Source: an uncultured Collinsella sp.
GTDB taxonomy: Bacteria > Actinomycetota > Coriobacteriia > Coriobacteriales > Coriobacteriaceae
Direction of reading: 5' to 3'
Length of the DNA: 19,284 bases
NCBI GenBank assembly: GCA_958348225.1
Contig: CATVYG010000043.1
Coordinates: 1-19,284 of the forward strand
A program made the translations under genes and the position numbers. Below the pieces are notes generated by a model that did no database searches, was not told where the DNA came from, and saw nothing but the letters and a program-made list of their open reading frames with translations. Of this stretch, positions 1 through 6,339 are shown in pieces. How positions within the stretch are numbered: the first letter of the stretch is position 1; each line of letters opens with the position of its first letter.

Positions 1-1
1 G

Positions 2-784
2 CGCGATCGCAACCGCGACGCTGTTCAGGCTCCCAAGGGCGAGTTTATCGAAGGCCGTCGTGCTGCCGCCGAGGCGCTACGCACCGGTTTTCCCATCAAG
101 TGCGCGCTCATCGCCGAGGGCGGGGAGCGCGATGCCGCCCTGTCGCGCCTGGTCGATGACCTCAATGCCGCGGGTGTCCGCATTAAGTACGTGCCGCGTG
201 CACAGCTCGATGCGCTGTCGAGCCATGGCGCTCACCAGGGCATCGCACTCGAGGTAGGCAACTTCCCCTATGCCGATGTCGCCGATATCCTCGACCGCGC
301 GGGCGACGGTCCGGCGCTTGTCGTGGTGCTCGACCACGTGACCGACGACGGTAACTTCGGCGCCATCGTGCGCTCCGCCGAGGTCGTGGGCGCCGCGGGC
401 GTTATCATCGCCAACAAGCGTGCCGCTGGCGTGACTGTGGGCAGCTACAAGACTTCAGCCGGTGCCGTCATGCATCTGTCCATCGCGCAGGTGCCCAACA
501 TCGCCCGTGCACTCGACGATCTTAAGGCCGCTGGCTTTTGGGTGGGCGGTGCCTCCGAGCACGCCGAGGGCAGCTGCTGGGACGCCCCCTTCGAGGGCCG
601 CGTTGCGCTCGTCATGGGCTCTGAGGGCGACGGTATCTCGCGCCTGGTGCTCGAGAAATGCGACTTTTTGACCAAGCTTCCCCAGCGCGGCATGACCGAG
701 AGCCTCAATGTTGCCCAGGCAACGACGGCGCTATGCTTTGAGTGGCTGCGCCGCAACGCCGGCGAGCTCATGGGGGAGGAGTAA
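2..784 (+). CDS. rlmB: 23S rRNA 2'-O-ribose methyltransferase RlmB (TrmH/SpoU family), 5' end outside window
   Basis: The frame is open from base 2 and gives 260 residues ending in TAA; the true start lies upstream of the window. Near the left edge FIEGRRAAAEALRTG is the start of the small SpoU substrate-binding domain. The catalytic SpoU domain follows, with all three knot motifs visible: DHVTDDGNFGAIVRSAE (motif 1), VMGSEGDGIS (motif 2) and RGMTESLNVAQATTALCFEW (motif 3). Family knowledge: these enzymes use S-adenosylmethionine to methylate a ribose in 23S rRNA (G2251 in E. coli). The gene lies 3 bp before a YacP-type gene, as yacO-yacP do in Bacillus, so co-transcription is likely. A TrmH-family paralogue with another target cannot be excluded, but synteny favours RlmB. 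Confidence 0.93.
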   Translation, partial: RDRNRDAVQAPKGEFIEGRRAAAEALRTGFPIKCALIAEGGERDAALSRLVDDLNAAGVRIKYVPRAQLDALSSHGAHQGIALEVGNFPYADVADILDRAGDGPALVVVLDHVTDDGNFGAIVRSAEVVGAAGVIIANKRAAGVTVGSYKTSAGAVMHLSIAQVPNIARALDDLKAAGFWVGGASEHAEGSCWDAPFEGRVALVMGSEGDGISRLVLEKCDFLTKLPQRGMTESLNVAQATTALCFEWLRRNAGELMGEE

Positions 785-787
785 CGC

Positions 788-1465
788 ATGTCCAAGAAGA
801 ACCGTGCCAAGTCCAAGGCCAAGCGCTTTGGCGAAGGCTCGGCCAAGCCGATTGTTTCGGCCGCGACCTATGGCGTGGGCGGCAATGCGTTTGCACAGGC
901 TATCGCCGACCCAGTCTCGACGGTGCATTCCAATAAGCCCGAGCTGCTGGTGGTCGACGGCTACAACGTGATCCACTGCACGCCGCGCTACGAAAAGCTC
1001 GTCTACGACCATTCCGACGATCCGTATTCCAGCGACGTCCACGATATGGCGCGCACCGCACTCATCAACGATGTTGCGGCGTTTGCCCAGGGCCGCTACG
1101 AGGCCGTGATCGTGTTCGACGGCGCGGGCAATATCTCCAGCGAGCGCCCCAACCTGCCGGCCCGCGGCGTGCGCATCGAGTTTTCGCCGACGGGCGTCTC
1201 TGCCGATACCGTGGTGCAGAAGCTCTGCATCGAGGCACGCGAGGAGGGCCGCGCGTGCTCCGTGGTATCGAGTGACGGCACAATCCAGGCCGTCGTCATG
1301 GGCAAGGGCGTCACGCGCATCTCGAGCCGCATGCTGGTGGACGAGATCAAACAGATCGATAACGACGTTCACGAGGCAGAGGAAGCTCCGCAGATCAAGA
1401 TGACTCTGGGCAGTCGCCTGAGCCCCGATGCCCTGGCCAAGCTCAAGGCCCTGCGCGGGAGGTAG
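788..1465 (+). CDS. yacP: YacP/Rae1-type NYN-domain ribonuclease
   Basis: 225 residues. The ATG is preceded by GGAGGAG, which overlaps the end of rlmB, so the pair is probably translationally linked. A basic, low-complexity first 50 residues precede a PIN-like NYN fold: LVVDGYNVIH (D57, N60), VIVFDGAGN (D111), a downstream ADTVVQK (D140) and VVSSDGTIQ (D163) supply the expected acidic metal-binding residues. In Bacillus the homologue Rae1 is a ribosome-associated endonuclease that cuts mRNA in the A site; assigning that role here is inference from homology and from the rlmB neighbour. The Bacillus order continues with sigH and rpmG; here the next gene is an opposed accessory gene 27 bp away, so the ancestral order is broken at this stop codon. 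Confidence 0.9.
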   Translation: MSKKNRAKSKAKRFGEGSAKPIVSAATYGVGGNAFAQAIADPVSTVHSNKPELLVVDGYNVIHCTPRYEKLVYDHSDDPYSSDVHDMARTALINDVAAFAQGRYEAVIVFDGAGNISSERPNLPARGVRIEFSPTGVSADTVVQKLCIEAREEGRACSVVSSDGTIQAVVMGKGVTRISSRMLVDEIKQIDNDVHEAEEAPQIKMTLGSRLSPDALAKLKALRGR

Positions 1466-1492
1466 GGGAGCTGACGGCGCGACGCTGTCTCG

Positions 1493-2833
1493 CTAATTCC
1501 ATTCAGCGATGTTGATCATTCTTTCGAGGCGCCACGTTAGCGCCTCTTTTAGATATGGCAGCCTTGCCGTGAGCGCGTCGTTTCTGGACAGAATTTCGAT
1601 TGCCTCGTCAACGAAGCCTTCGAGTTTGTCGCCGTCAAACCAGTCCATGTCCTCGACGAGCAACATCTGTTTGGTGGGGCTTGAATGAAATTGTGCGCTG
1701 GTAAAACTGTGCTCTCCTGCCCTAAGCTCATCTAGAGATATGTTGCACCAGAGCGATGAGCCCGAATCGAAGATGGGGGCAGGTCTGCAGGCTAGCGTGT
1801 TTACATTTCGCACAAGGCCAAAGTTACGCCAATGGCGGTCATAGTTGGCGATGATGTCGTCGCACACGATCATGCGGTCAAGGGCGTCCTTGACGCCTGT
1901 CACCCCGAGCTCCTCGCAGTTTGCTACGTATCGCTCGTAGTCGGTTAGTCGTTCACCTGCGTTCGCGTACTGGTTTACATAGAACGCAGGGACATACTCT
2001 TCTTCATCAGTTAAGAAGACATCGCATATGCTCAGGGCAGAAGTGCCCGTGCCCTCGAGCGAGTAAGGCACATAATCGCAGGCGTTTAGGATGCGACGGT
2101 GGAGTGCGGTCGCCACCAGCTCGTTATAAGGTTCCTGGTTCAGGTGCGCTCCTGCCTTATGCAGAATTCGACGCCCGCCCTCGCATGTCCAGTACTTTTG
2201 AAGATTGCCGTCCGAGGTGTTGTCGGGCTTTGCGTCAGCTGCCTTGCCCTCTGGGGCGAAGGACGCGATGGACAGAGAGACGTCGTCAAAAGCATTATTG
2301 AAGAAGTTAATATCTTCCCACGCGAGACCGGAGCCTTGGGGTCTAATCCAATACTGGTCGGATAAGGAGAGGCCAAGATTTCGCTGTACGAGTTCATCGG
2401 GAACATCGACTGCGGCTTCTGCAAGCAGGGAGGCTAGCCCAATGCGTGCGAGCGGGATACCGCGGCCGCGCCACCAGATGCGGAAGGAGTCGAGCGATAT
2501 GGGGCTATTAGGGCCAAATACTCCAATAGGGGCGTGGGCACGATCGACGTCGGCGCCGATGTGGGTAAAGTCTTTTCGCGATGTGCTGTAGACCAGCTGA
2601 GCGACTTCGTACGTGCGGTTCATGAGGGTGAACGCGATCTCGCTCTTACCGTGGCCGCGGCGGGGACGTCCCCCCGTTTTGGTCACGGAGCGGAGTCGCG
2701 TGTCGACGCTGTCTTTGTCGATGAGCCATACACCAGAAGCCTTGCGGGCCTCAAGTGCTCCGTTTTTTATGAGCTCCTGCACCCTGCGCGGGGTGATGCC
2801 GAGCAGTTCGGCGGCTTTCTTGGTAGTAAGCAT
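1493..2833 (-). CDS. Helix-turn-helix protein fused to HipA-like serine/threonine kinase
   Basis: 446 residues. Residues 1-45 (MLTTKKAAELLGITPRRVQE...) form an excisionase/MerR-like helix-turn-helix, followed by a basic linker (GGRPRRGHGK, about 54-63). The rest resembles the HipA/CtkA kinase fold: LGLSLSDQYW (154-162), glycine-rich loop TSDGNLQKYW (206-215), probable ATP-binding lysine K226 in ILHKAG, helix-C glutamate near E238, catalytic loop YDRHWRNFGL with D332 and N337, and metal-binding D356 in PIFDSGSS. All key kinase residues appear present. An AAGGG ribosome site lies 7 nt before the ATG. It is convergent with yacP and preceded by a 72-bp inverted repeat, suggesting self-repression through its own DNA-binding domain. 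Base composition is less GC-rich than its neighbours. HipA kinases usually phosphorylate translation factors such as GltX; the target here is unknown. Confidence 0.82.
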   Translation of the reverse strand: MLTTKKAAELLGITPRRVQELIKNGALEARKASGVWLIDKDSVDTRLRSVTKTGGRPRRGHGKSEIAFTLMNRTYEVAQLVYSTSRKDFTHIGADVDRAHAPIGVFGPNSPISLDSFRIWWRGRGIPLARIGLASLLAEAAVDVPDELVQRNLGLSLSDQYWIRPQGSGLAWEDINFFNNAFDDVSLSIASFAPEGKAADAKPDNTSDGNLQKYWTCEGGRRILHKAGAHLNQEPYNELVATALHRRILNACDYVPYSLEGTGTSALSICDVFLTDEEEYVPAFYVNQYANAGERLTDYERYVANCEELGVTGVKDALDRMIVCDDIIANYDRHWRNFGLVRNVNTLACRPAPIFDSGSSLWCNISLDELRAGEHSFTSAQFHSSPTKQMLLVEDMDWFDGDKLEGFVDEAIEILSRNDALTARLPYLKEALTWRLERMINIAEWN

Positions 2834-2837
2834 TGAG

Positions 2838-2909
2838 AAACCCTTCGCCAGAACGAATAGTTTTATATAGCCAATTGTAATTAAAACTATTCGTTCTGGC
2901 GAATGGTTT
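2838..2909. promoter_or_regulatory. Long inverted repeat, likely operator over the HTH-HipA gene promoter
   Basis: Arms 2838-2864 and 2883-2909 are reverse complements over 27 bp with a single mismatch (2843/2904); the inner 21 bp are perfect. The 18-bp spacer is AT-rich. On the minus strand a TATAAA -10-like box spans 2867-2862, inside the element, so a bound protein would block transcription, and the inner end overlaps the ribosome-binding region. The core half-site contains CTATTCGTTCTGGCG. HipAB-type loci are typically autorepressed through palindromes; use of this one by the adjacent fusion protein is inference. Confidence 0.7.
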
Positions 2910-2953
2910 TAAGATCGAGGCGCACTGATAGAAATGAACGGGCCTGGTACGTG

Positions 2954-2983
2954 TTGTTGCTGGATTTTGCATATTTGTATAAC
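2954..2983 (+). promoter_or_regulatory. Probable promoter of tRNA-Thr(TGT)
   Basis: TTGTTG (2954-2959) and TATAAC (2978-2983) are separated by 18 bp, the same spacing as the two stronger promoters at 5904 and 7734. The tRNA body begins 72 bp downstream of the -10 box. Confidence 0.5.
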
Positions 2984-3055
2984 GCCGTGCGGCCTGTTGC
3001 GCCCCGTCCGCAATTCCTTTATTCTTAACAGGCTTCGCGCAAGAGCGCCAAGTGT

Positions 3056-3130
3056 GCCAGTGTGGCGCAACGGTAGCGCAACTGATTTGTAATCAGTGGG
3101 TTGCAGGTTCGATTCCTGTCACTGGCTCCA
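3056..3130 (+). tRNA. tRNA-Thr(TGT)
   Basis: Full cloverleaf: acceptor arms GCCAGTG/CACTGGC, D stem GCGC/GCGC, anticodon stem ACTGA/TCAGT with loop TTTGTAA (anticodon TGT at 3088-3090), T stem GCAGG/CCTGT with TTCGATT loop, discriminator T and an encoded CCA. It reads codon ACA. In E. coli the same isoacceptor (thrU) heads the tRNA-tufB transcript; here it is separated from the remaining tRNAs by about 2.9 kb of accessory DNA. Confidence 0.97.
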
Positions 3131-3144
3131 TGAGTTTTTGCAGG

Positions 3145-3170
3145 TCGGGGGCCGTATGGCTCCCGATTTT
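3145..3170 (+). terminator. Rho-independent terminator after tRNA-Thr
   Basis: TCGGGGGCC (3145-3153) pairs with GGCTCCCGA (3158-3166) around a GTAT loop with one G-U pair, followed by TTTT, GCA and another TTTT. It begins 15 bp past the tRNA CCA, so the tRNA is probably a single-gene transcript. Confidence 0.75.
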
Positions 3171-3178
3171 GCATTTTC

Positions 3179-3209
3179 ATGCAACAGCTCATGCAACAAA
3201 AATGCAACA
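3179..3209. repeat. Three phased ATGCAACA direct repeats
   Basis: ATGCAACA occurs at 3179-3186, 3191-3198 and 3202-3209, with starts 12 and 11 bp apart, close to one helical turn. The position just downstream of a tRNA gene suits integrase arm-type sites or a regulator-binding cluster. No integrase gene or duplicated tRNA end is visible, so the function is inference. Confidence 0.55.
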
Positions 3210-3532
3210 ATTAAATCGAAATTGTACTTGGATGTGTTTTGTGACCGATAGTCATTGTCAATAAACGCGTGCAATGAAGCGGGAAAAGCCAAGCTTACAG
3301 TTGCTGTCTCCATTAGAGTTTTTGGGCTTTGTCTCTACAACTGGGATAGGGTGGAAAGTGACCAAGGCGCTGAGAGCTCCGATGCTGCTTCTCGAAAGAC
3401 CGTGCGCCATGCACGGCTCTCTTTCCTGTAGCCCATGGGTATTACTATGGTTTAGATTTAATTCGGCGTGAGAGGTCAAGAGCGACAAGGATTTCCCGTC
3501 GTTTGTGAGCAAGCCGGTTGAAAGGACTCATG
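3210..3532. other. Non-coding lead region before the DUF262 gene
   Basis: No convincing gene is seen on either strand. A small hairpin, CCGTGC (3400-3405) and GCACGG (3411-3416), is followed by a pyrimidine-rich stretch and could be a weak terminator or leader structure. An AT-rich stretch around 3435-3470 is a plausible promoter area but shows no clear -35/-10 pair. Confidence 0.4.
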
Positions 3533-5383
3533 ATGATTAACAACGTAGAGGACCCAACGGTTGCCAATATTTTGTCGACCGATATGCTAAAAATCTATGA
3601 CATCCCTCGTTACCAGCGCGAATACACTTGGAATCAGCGCGATTGGGCGAATCTCTATGACGATATCACCCAAAACGACGCCGGCTACTTTCTGGGCTCG
3701 TTTATTGTCGTGAACGGGACTGTGAATTCCAAGATGGATACCATTCACTATGAAGTTATCGATGGCCAGCAACGCCTGACGACGCTCAGTCTTTTCCTTG
3801 CCGCCCTCTATACTCGCATCATGGAGCATAAGGATTCTATCGATGACGACATGATGTTGGACGATATCCGACCCCTGCGCAATCGTCTGATCTTGAAATC
3901 TGACAAGTCAATGACACGAGTTATTCCTCAGGTTCAAAATCATAACCTTGAGGATTATCGCTGGATCTTGAAGGAACATATCGGCCTAGATGCGGTTATG
4001 CAAAAGCCGAAGTTCCTTGGTCTGAGAAAGATGTCTAAGGCATTCAACTACTTTTACGATCGACTGGGTGAGGACGTCGGAGGCAGGGACGGAATCGAGT
4101 GCGTTCGCTGCCTCCTTGATATCTGCAGGCTGGTGTGCTCGGCGGTCGTGGTCCAGATTACCGTCGATAGCCATGCTGACGCCTACACCTTGTTCGCGTC
4201 CCTTAACAACCGCGGTGTTCCCTTGAGCGCTGTCGACCTTATCAAGAACATGCTTCTCGGCAAGGTTGCCGGGGTGGATGACGGACAGCTCGACTATTAC
4301 TTTGAACGCTGGCAGGAAGTGCTCCACAATCTCGGCGATGACTACAAGACGCAGGAGCGCTTCTTCCGCCAGAACTACGATGCCTTCCGCCGGGAGGTGA
4401 ACAAGCCATTTATCGGCGAATCTGGCTCCCAGCTCCCCCTCGGTTCCGTTGCCACGCGTTCCAACCTTCTGAAAATCTACGAGAAGCGGATGGAATCTGA
4501 TGACGGCGCCCTTAAGGTGTTGGACGAGCTGACCGAAAATTCCGCACTCTACTCGAGGATCATTGGGCTCGATCAAGAGAGCCCGGATTCCGAGCTTTCG
4601 AATCAGCTTTTGGAACTTTCGAGAGCGCAGGGCGTCGCATCTTACCTGATGCTGCTGTTCCTCTTCAAGAAGCAGAACCAGTTGGAGCTAAAAGATGAAA
4701 CCCTCGCGCTTCTTGTTAAGCTCCTCGTCTGCTTCTTTGTCCGGCGCAACCTCACCGATACGCCTCCCACACGTGACCTTGAGAGACTCTTCATCAGTAT
4801 TTGTGAGAGCCTCGAAAGCGAGGGTCTCAAGGGCATTGCAGCCGCGGAGTACATCAAGAAGCGCCTTGTCGACGTGTCTGCCAGTGACGCTTCCTTCAAA
4901 GAACGTCTTGAGGGGCCGATTTACGACGTCAATCCCGATATGACGCGCTACATCCTTACTGTTATTGCATCTCCGAGCGTTACGAAAGAGATGAAGCCAC
5001 TTTGGGAACGATATGCCTCCGGAAACTACGTCTGGACAATCGAACACATCTTCCCGCAGGGCAAGAACATTCCAGATGAATGGATGAAGATGGTTGCAGA
5101 CGGCGACATGTCTAAGGCGGTTGAGGTGCAGGAGAAACAGGTTCACACGCTTGGAAATCTAACCATCACCGGGTATAACTCAAAGCTGGGCAACATGCCC
5201 TTTGTGGCCAAGCGAGACCGCAAAGATCTCTACGGGGCGAATGTCGGATACCGCAATGGATTGAACCTAAACGACGAGTTGGTAAACACGGATACCTGGA
5301 CAGGCGAGCAGATTCAAAAGCGCACAGACAAGCTCGTAGGACTCACTTTGAAAGCTTTTGACTTTGACGAGATTAAGTTCTAG
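3533..5383 (+). CDS. DUF262/DUF1524 (GmrSD-type) restriction-like protein
   Basis: 616 residues from the ATG at 3533, chosen because AAAGGA (3521-3526) lies 6 nt upstream; a TTG at 3518 or the ATG at 3530 would add a few residues. The N-terminal DUF262 domain has IPRYQREYTW (24-33) and VIDGQQRLTTLS with the ParB-like DGQQR at 77-81. A long helical middle leads to a C-terminal HNH-type DUF1524 domain: EHIFPQ (E504, H505), HTLGNLTIT (H538, N542) and NSKLGNMPF (from N549). Family knowledge: GmrSD is a nucleotide-dependent type IV restriction enzyme for modified phage DNA; related DUF262 proteins act in BREX (BrxU) and phosphorothioate (SspE) defence. Both catalytic modules look intact. It stands alone within a tRNA cluster, with lower GC than tuf and rlmB, suggesting acquisition. 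Confidence 0.88.
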   Translation: MINNVEDPTVANILSTDMLKIYDIPRYQREYTWNQRDWANLYDDITQNDAGYFLGSFIVVNGTVNSKMDTIHYEVIDGQQRLTTLSLFLAALYTRIMEHKDSIDDDMMLDDIRPLRNRLILKSDKSMTRVIPQVQNHNLEDYRWILKEHIGLDAVMQKPKFLGLRKMSKAFNYFYDRLGEDVGGRDGIECVRCLLDICRLVCSAVVVQITVDSHADAYTLFASLNNRGVPLSAVDLIKNMLLGKVAGVDDGQLDYYFERWQEVLHNLGDDYKTQERFFRQNYDAFRREVNKPFIGESGSQLPLGSVATRSNLLKIYEKRMESDDGALKVLDELTENSALYSRIIGLDQESPDSELSNQLLELSRAQGVASYLMLLFLFKKQNQLELKDETLALLVKLLVCFFVRRNLTDTPPTRDLERLFISICESLESEGLKGIAAAEYIKKRLVDVSASDASFKERLEGPIYDVNPDMTRYILTVIASPSVTKEMKPLWERYASGNYVWTIEHIFPQGKNIPDEWMKMVADGDMSKAVEVQEKQVHTLGNLTITGYNSKLGNMPFVAKRDRKDLYGANVGYRNGLNLNDELVNTDTWTGEQIQKRTDKLVGLTLKAFDFDEIKF

Positions 5384-5469
5384 TGACCAACAGCCAATAT
5401 CTTGGGGGCGTTCAGGCCAAACGATTCAATCTTAATACGTAACATCTAGACCGGTATTTGTCTTCAAGC

Positions 5470-5645
5470 TGTTACAGATTGAGATGTTAAGACGGGTTGG
5501 GCGGGGAATGTCTCGATCTGTAACACGAAGGGGCGGAAAACCGTTCGTACTGTTACAGAATGAGACGTAAGCTGGGGTCTCTGCGTAATATCTCGATCTG
5601 TAACAGATGGGGGAGAAAGTGCTCTCTAAATGTTACAGATCGAGA
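5470..5645. repeat. Array of five 15-bp motifs in alternating orientation, 40-bp period
   Basis: Copies of TGTTACAGATYGAGA lie at 5470-5484 (+), 5511-5525 (-), 5551-5565 (+), 5591-5605 (-) and 5631-5645 (+). The minus copies and the last plus copy match TGTTACAGATCGAGA exactly; the first two plus copies differ by one or two bases in the centre. Starts are 41, 40, 40 and 40 bp apart, and the spacers are 26, 25, 25 and 25 bp of unrelated sequence, each with a G-run. Neighbouring copies are inverted and could pair into hairpins with 25-26 nt loops. It is not a CRISPR: the repeats are too short and flip each time. Function unknown. Confidence 0.85.
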
Positions 5646-5893
5646 CAAAGGCCGGACCGAGGCCGGACCGGTCCCGCTCATCCTGGTCGATCGTGTCGTG
5701 GAAGCCCGATCGTGACCTATGGAATAGTGCAAGAGGGTCGGTATCGAAGGTCGATGGTGCAGATGTACTCCACCGTGCCAAAGTATTCCCTCGGGAAATG
5801 TCACCAGCGCAGCCAAATCCACCGTCCTTCATATCCAAACTCAACAAACCCGCAGGTCACGGCTATATAGATACGCCCGGCACCGTGTATCTA
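5646..5893. other. Gene-free stretch before the tRNA-tuf promoter
   Basis: Nothing here looks coding. Just after the array, AGGCCGGACCG is repeated in tandem (5649-5659 and 5660-5670), running into the palindrome GGACCGGTCC (5665-5674). Open frames across the region have no recognisable domain, start site or codon bias. No terminator for the upstream DUF262 gene is evident between 5384 and 5469. Confidence 0.5.
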
Positions 5894-5903
5894 GAGGTTT
5901 TCG

Positions 5904-5933
5904 TTGACAGCCCCCAAGGTTGCATCGTATTAT
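5904..5933 (+). promoter_or_regulatory. Promoter of the tRNA-Tyr/Thr/Met-tuf transcript
   Basis: A consensus TTGACA (5904-5909) and TATTAT (5928-5933) are 18 bp apart, 63 bp before tRNA-Tyr. The -35 box is embedded in GAGGTTTTCGTTGACAGC, almost identical to the element before rpmG. No terminator lies between the tRNAs and tuf, so one transcript probably covers all four genes. Confidence 0.8.
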
Positions 5934-5995
5934 CTTTTTCGTTCGCGGGGGCGGCGGTCCAAAAGACCAAAGAACCTGCGGATACTTGAACGATT

Positions 5996-6077
5996 GGGAG
6001 TTTGCCCGAGTGGTTAATGGGGACGGGCTGTAAACCCGTTGGCTCTGCCTACATAGGTTCGAATCCTATAGCTCCCA
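5996..6077 (+). tRNA. tRNA-Tyr(GTA)
   Basis: A class II tRNA with long variable arm: acceptor GGGAGTT/AGCTCCC, anticodon stem ACGGG/CCCGT with loop CTGTAAA (anticodon GTA at 6030-6032), T loop TTCGAAT. The discriminator A is followed by CCC, so CCA is not fully encoded and must be added enzymatically, unlike the other four tRNAs here. Confidence 0.96.
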
Positions 6078-6087
6078 CCCGTCAAGT

Positions 6088-6163
6088 GCCTGTATAGCTC
6101 AGTCGGTAGAGCACTTCGTTGGTAACGAAGAGGTCACCAGTTCAAGTCTGGTTGCAGGCTCCA
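6088..6163 (+). tRNA. tRNA-Thr(GGT)
   Basis: Acceptor GCCTGTA/TGCAGGC, anticodon stem CTTCG/CGAAG with loop TTGGTAA (anticodon GGT at 6121-6123), T loop TTCAAGT, discriminator T and encoded CCA. It reads ACC/ACT codons and lies 10 bp after tRNA-Tyr. Confidence 0.97.
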
Positions 6164-6166
6164 TCC

Positions 6167-6243
6167 GGCGGTGTAGCTCAGTTGGTTAGAGCACACGGTT
6201 CATACCCGTGGCGTCACTGGTTCGAATCCAGTCACCGCTACCA
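6167..6243 (+). tRNA. tRNA-Met(CAT), elongator type
   Basis: Acceptor GGCGGTG/CACCGCT with a G1-U72 pair, anticodon stem CACGG/CCGTG with loop TTCATAC (anticodon CAT at 6201-6203), T loop TTCGAAT, discriminator A and encoded CCA. It lacks the three G-C pairs of initiator tRNA. A lysidine-modified tRNA-Ile with CAT anticodon is less likely but cannot be excluded by sequence alone. Confidence 0.9.
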
Positions 6244-6291
6244 TAGGTAACACGGTGGCTTCTCAATAGTATGTTGAGAGGCCACTATGGT
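6240..6291 (+). promoter_or_regulatory. Structured spacer between tRNA-Met and tuf
   Basis: GTGGCTTCTCAA (6255-6266) pairs with TTGAGAGGCCAC (6274-6285) around a 7-nt loop with one G-U pair. ACCATAG (6240-6246, containing the tRNA CCA) is also complementary to CTATGGT (6285-6291). No T-run follows, so this is not a terminator; it may guide tRNA 3' processing or protect the tuf mRNA 5' end. Confidence 0.5.
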
Positions 6292-6339
6292 ATAAAGGCA
6301 AAGTCCCGTCCGGGGACGACCTGTTAAGAGGAGGGCTTT

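Noticed and set aside
5470..5645. Calling the repeat array a CRISPR
   Set aside because: Repeats are only 15 bp and invert each time, and no cas gene is present in the window.
5384..5995. Short open frames in the region after the DUF262 gene
   Set aside because: They overlap each other on both strands, cross the repeats and lack ribosome sites and recognisable domains.
3131..5995. A duplicated tRNA-Thr 3' end marking an att site
   Set aside because: I looked for a second copy of the T-arm/acceptor sequence before tRNA-Tyr and found none, so integration at the tRNA is not demonstrated.
6167..6243. Initiator tRNA for the CAT anticodon gene
   Set aside because: It lacks the three consecutive G-C pairs of the initiator anticodon stem; an elongator assignment fits better.
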